From SAR116 cluster bacterium AG-390-L20 (GTDB lineage: Bacteria > Pseudomonadota > Alphaproteobacteria > Puniceispirillales > Marisalimonadaceae), in NCBI GenBank assembly GCA_003278095.1, contig QCHB01000007.1:1-64000 (forward strand): 64,000 nucleotides of DNA, given 5' to 3'. The notes below the pieces were generated by a model that had not been told where the DNA came from, did no database searches, and was given only the letters and a program-made list of their open reading frames with translations. This document shows positions 61,869 to 64,000 of the stretch, piece by piece. How positions within the stretch are numbered: position 1 is the first letter of the stretch; every line of letters starts with the position of its first letter. A program made the position numbers and the translations under genes.

Positions 61869-62210
61869 ATGTTTGAAGAAGATAACTTTTATACAATTTC
61901 TAAAACTGCAAGTATTGTTGGTGTTCAAACACATGTATTAAGATTTTGGGAAAAAAAATTTTTATTTGTAAAACCTAGAAAAAGTCCAAGTGGAAGAAGA
62001 TATTATTCTTCTTCAGATATTAAATATTTATTGATGATTAAGAAATTGTTGTATGAAGAGGGTTTTACAATTAAAGGAGCTGTCAACTTTATCAATAAAA
62101 AATATAAAGATAAGAACAGTTCTTCATATGATAGAATAGATCAAAGAATGTTACTAATAAAGTCACTATTAAATGAAGGTTCGTGTATATTAAAAAAAAA
62201 TTTAGATTAA
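61869..62210 (+). CDS. MerR family transcriptional regulator
   Basis: YTISKTASIVGVQTHVLRFWEKKFLFVKPRKSPSGRRYYSSSDIKYLLMIKKLL. Confidence 0.93.
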   Translation: MFEEDNFYTISKTASIVGVQTHVLRFWEKKFLFVKPRKSPSGRRYYSSSDIKYLLMIKKLLYEEGFTIKGAVNFINKKYKDKNSSSYDRIDQRMLLIKSLLNEGSCILKKNLD

Positions 62211-64000
62211 TTAATTATTTCTTTCTCGTTTAAAAATTTGTCTATTTCTGAATAATTTCTTTTTAATTTATGTTTTAAAGCTAAATTTTGAAAATAAAAA
62301 TTTGAAAAATCATTAAAAAAACTGCGTGACAATGTTTTATGCAAATTATTATAAATTTCTTTATTAAAAGTGTATTTTTTTGTCATTGTTTTTAAAACTT
62401 TAACTGCAAATATATAATTTTGAGATTTTAAAAAATTAATCTCCTTATTTTCTATATCAAAAACTTTGTTAACTAAAAAAGCGTCGTTAATTTTACCTAT
62501 AGATTTACTTGTTCTTTCGACAATAGCTTTTAATGATAAATTATTCTTTCTAAGAACAGTTTGTTTCGCTTTTTCTTTCGACTTCAAAATTATTTCTTTA
62601 TTTAACCAGTCATTATAAACATTAGTTTTAACCTTAACAAAAGGAGGTAATTCTTCTGAGTTTTCACTAATAACTTCAATTAAATTAAATGTGTCTTCAC
62701 TAGAATTAAAAATTTCACTTAATTCATCCACATCAGTTTTCCAAATATTCTCTAAAAAAGCTCTTTCTTTATTAAGAAACTTTTTTTCGGTTAAATAGGA
62801 ATAAATTTGTCCATCTTTAGAAATCATATTAATATTTTTTACAGGGACATTTTTTTTGTTAAACAATTCAGACTTAGAGATTTCGTCTAAGTTGTTGCCT
62901 TCCGCTATTAAATCTTCAACCTCGTCTAATTTTTCAAAAAGTATTTCAACAGATAATTCTTTCACTAATTTTTTTTCAACATCTTTAATGGCATCTTCAT
63001 ATTTTACTTTTTTTTCTTTAACTATATTAATAATCTTATATATACTTAATCCAAATTTTGTTTTTATAGGTCCTAAAACTTCATTTAAATTAGCCTTGAA
63101 AATTTTATCTGCGCTATCTACTGGTAGCTCTGTTTTTTCAACAAAACCAATATTGGTATCGTTTTCTGATAAATCAAAATATTTTTTCGCAAGTTCGATA
63201 AAATCATTACCATTATTAATTGAATTTATAAATTTTGTTGCCTTTGTTTTATCTTGTGTAGTTATTTGTAAAATTTCTCTTTTTTCTTGAATAAGATAAT
63301 TAGACTTTTCGATTTCATATTTATCATTAATTTGTTTTTGATTTATAACTACTTGATCTTCAAAAATTGAAGGATCAATTTCTAAGAATTTAATATTTCT
63401 TGTAAGGGGTATTTTATAATTTGCTTCATTAACATTATAAAATTTTTCTAATACACTATCTTTGGGTTTGGAAATTTCATTCTTGTTAATCATTTCAAAA
63501 GTTTCATAACTTATAGTTCTAGTTTCATTTTGCCAATCCATTAATTTTTTAATTATTTTATCATCATAAATTTCATTAAGTGAATATGGCATTGATATTT
63601 GTTTAAAATTAGCTTCAGTATTGATCATTTCTAAATATTTTGCTTCTGACAAACCTGCATTTTTTAGAGATTGCAGAAATTTATTTTGAGAAAATTTACC
63701 TAGTGGATCCTTAAATGCATTTTCTTCCCTTATTGCTTTTGTTTTTACAACCATTGGAACACTTAATTTTAAAGACTTAGCTTCAGAGTTTAATAACATT
63801 TCTTGTTCAAATTTCTGTAACACACTTTGATGCATACCTTTTTTAATAGCTTCCTGTAAACTTGGTCTCTCAGGTAAAGAGTATCTTATTCTATTTAGTT
63901 CATTAATAACTTTTTCAACTGTTACATAATCACTATCAACGGTTAAAACTTTTTTTTCTCCAACTCCTCCTGTTAAATCCCCAACTCCCCACAATGCAAA
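62207..64000 (-). CDS. ppiD: peptidyl-prolyl isomerase PpiD-like (SurA N-terminal + parvulin domains), 5' end truncated by window edge
   Basis: FALWGVGDLTGG start region, SurA_N-like helices, parvulin pattern FIELAKKYFDLSENDTNIGFVEK...GPIKTKFGLSIYKI. Confidence 0.85.
   Translation of the reverse strand, partial: FALWGVGDLTGGVGEKKVLTVDSDYVTVEKVINELNRIRYSLPERPSLQEAIKKGMHQSVLQKFEQEMLLNSEAKSLKLSVPMVVKTKAIREENAFKDPLGKFSQNKFLQSLKNAGLSEAKYLEMINTEANFKQISMPYSLNEIYDDKIIKKLMDWQNETRTISYETFEMINKNEISKPKDSVLEKFYNVNEANYKIPLTRNIKFLEIDPSIFEDQVVINQKQINDKYEIEKSNYLIQEKREILQITTQDKTKATKFINSINNGNDFIELAKKYFDLSENDTNIGFVEKTELPVDSADKIFKANLNEVLGPIKTKFGLSIYKIINIVKEKKVKYEDAIKDVEKKLVKELSVEILFEKLDEVEDLIAEGNNLDEISKSELFNKKNVPVKNINMISKDGQIYSYLTEKKFLNKERAFLENIWKTDVDELSEIFNSSEDTFNLIEVISENSEELPPFVKVKTNVYNDWLNKEIILKSKEKAKQTVLRKNNLSLKAIVERTSKSIGKINDAFLVNKVFDIENKEINFLKSQNYIFAVKVLKTMTKKYTFNKEIYNNLHKTLSRSFFNDFSNFYFQNLALKHKLKRNYSEIDKFLNEKEIIN

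Noticed and set aside
62856-63290. 144-aa plus-strand ORF antisense to ppiD
   Set aside because: Low-complexity Ser/Phe-rich translation typical of the antisense of Lys/Glu-rich coding sequence; ppiD frame is clearly the real one.
1-64000. CRISPR arrays, prophage, transposons, toxin-antitoxin or defence systems
   Set aside because: No regularly spaced repeats, integrases, transposases or recognisable defence genes were seen. The PIF1-like helicase alone is not evidence of a defence system.

Overview
AT-rich window with dense gene packing, consistent with a streamlined (probably marine) alphaproteobacterium. The lineage is inferred from gene order and not proven. About 63 protein-coding genes, one tRNA-Glu(TTC), one clear intrinsic terminator and one alphaproteobacterial-type LexA box can be supported. 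Blocks, left to right: (i) lpxD(partial)-fabZ-lpxA-lpxI-lpxB, with gltA, gltX, lexA, moeA, moaC, trpC and trpD on the opposite strand; (ii) rplM-rpsI, hom, recJ, tRNA-Glu; (iii) a more accessory stretch (15.7-38.5 kb): a divergent M19 dipeptidase homologue plus an alpha/beta hydrolase, a four-gene Anbu (proteasome-like) / transglutaminase / alpha-E / circularly permuted ATP-grasp operon, a Kef-type antiporter, an acyl-CoA synthetase, a PIF1-like helicase, gntK-gnd, several EamA transporters and a three-subunit molybdenum hydroxylase; (iv) nqrM and apbE divergent from nqrABCDEF, followed by a NuoL-like protein and then birA-coaX-rnj-DUF1467; (v) rpiB-glyA-nrdR-ribD-ribE-ribB(X)-ribH-nusB-thiL, bamE, cytochrome bc1 chaperone, plsX-fabH-ihfA-merR, ppiD (partial). 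The most notable observation is that a Na+-NQR operon sits where the nuo (complex I) operon normally sits in alphaproteobacteria, with one intact NuoL-like ORF left behind. Its canonical ion-translocation residues appear to be replaced. The Anbu/ATP-grasp operon is the second most interesting system; its gene set is already known as a conserved neighbourhood, but its substrate is not established.
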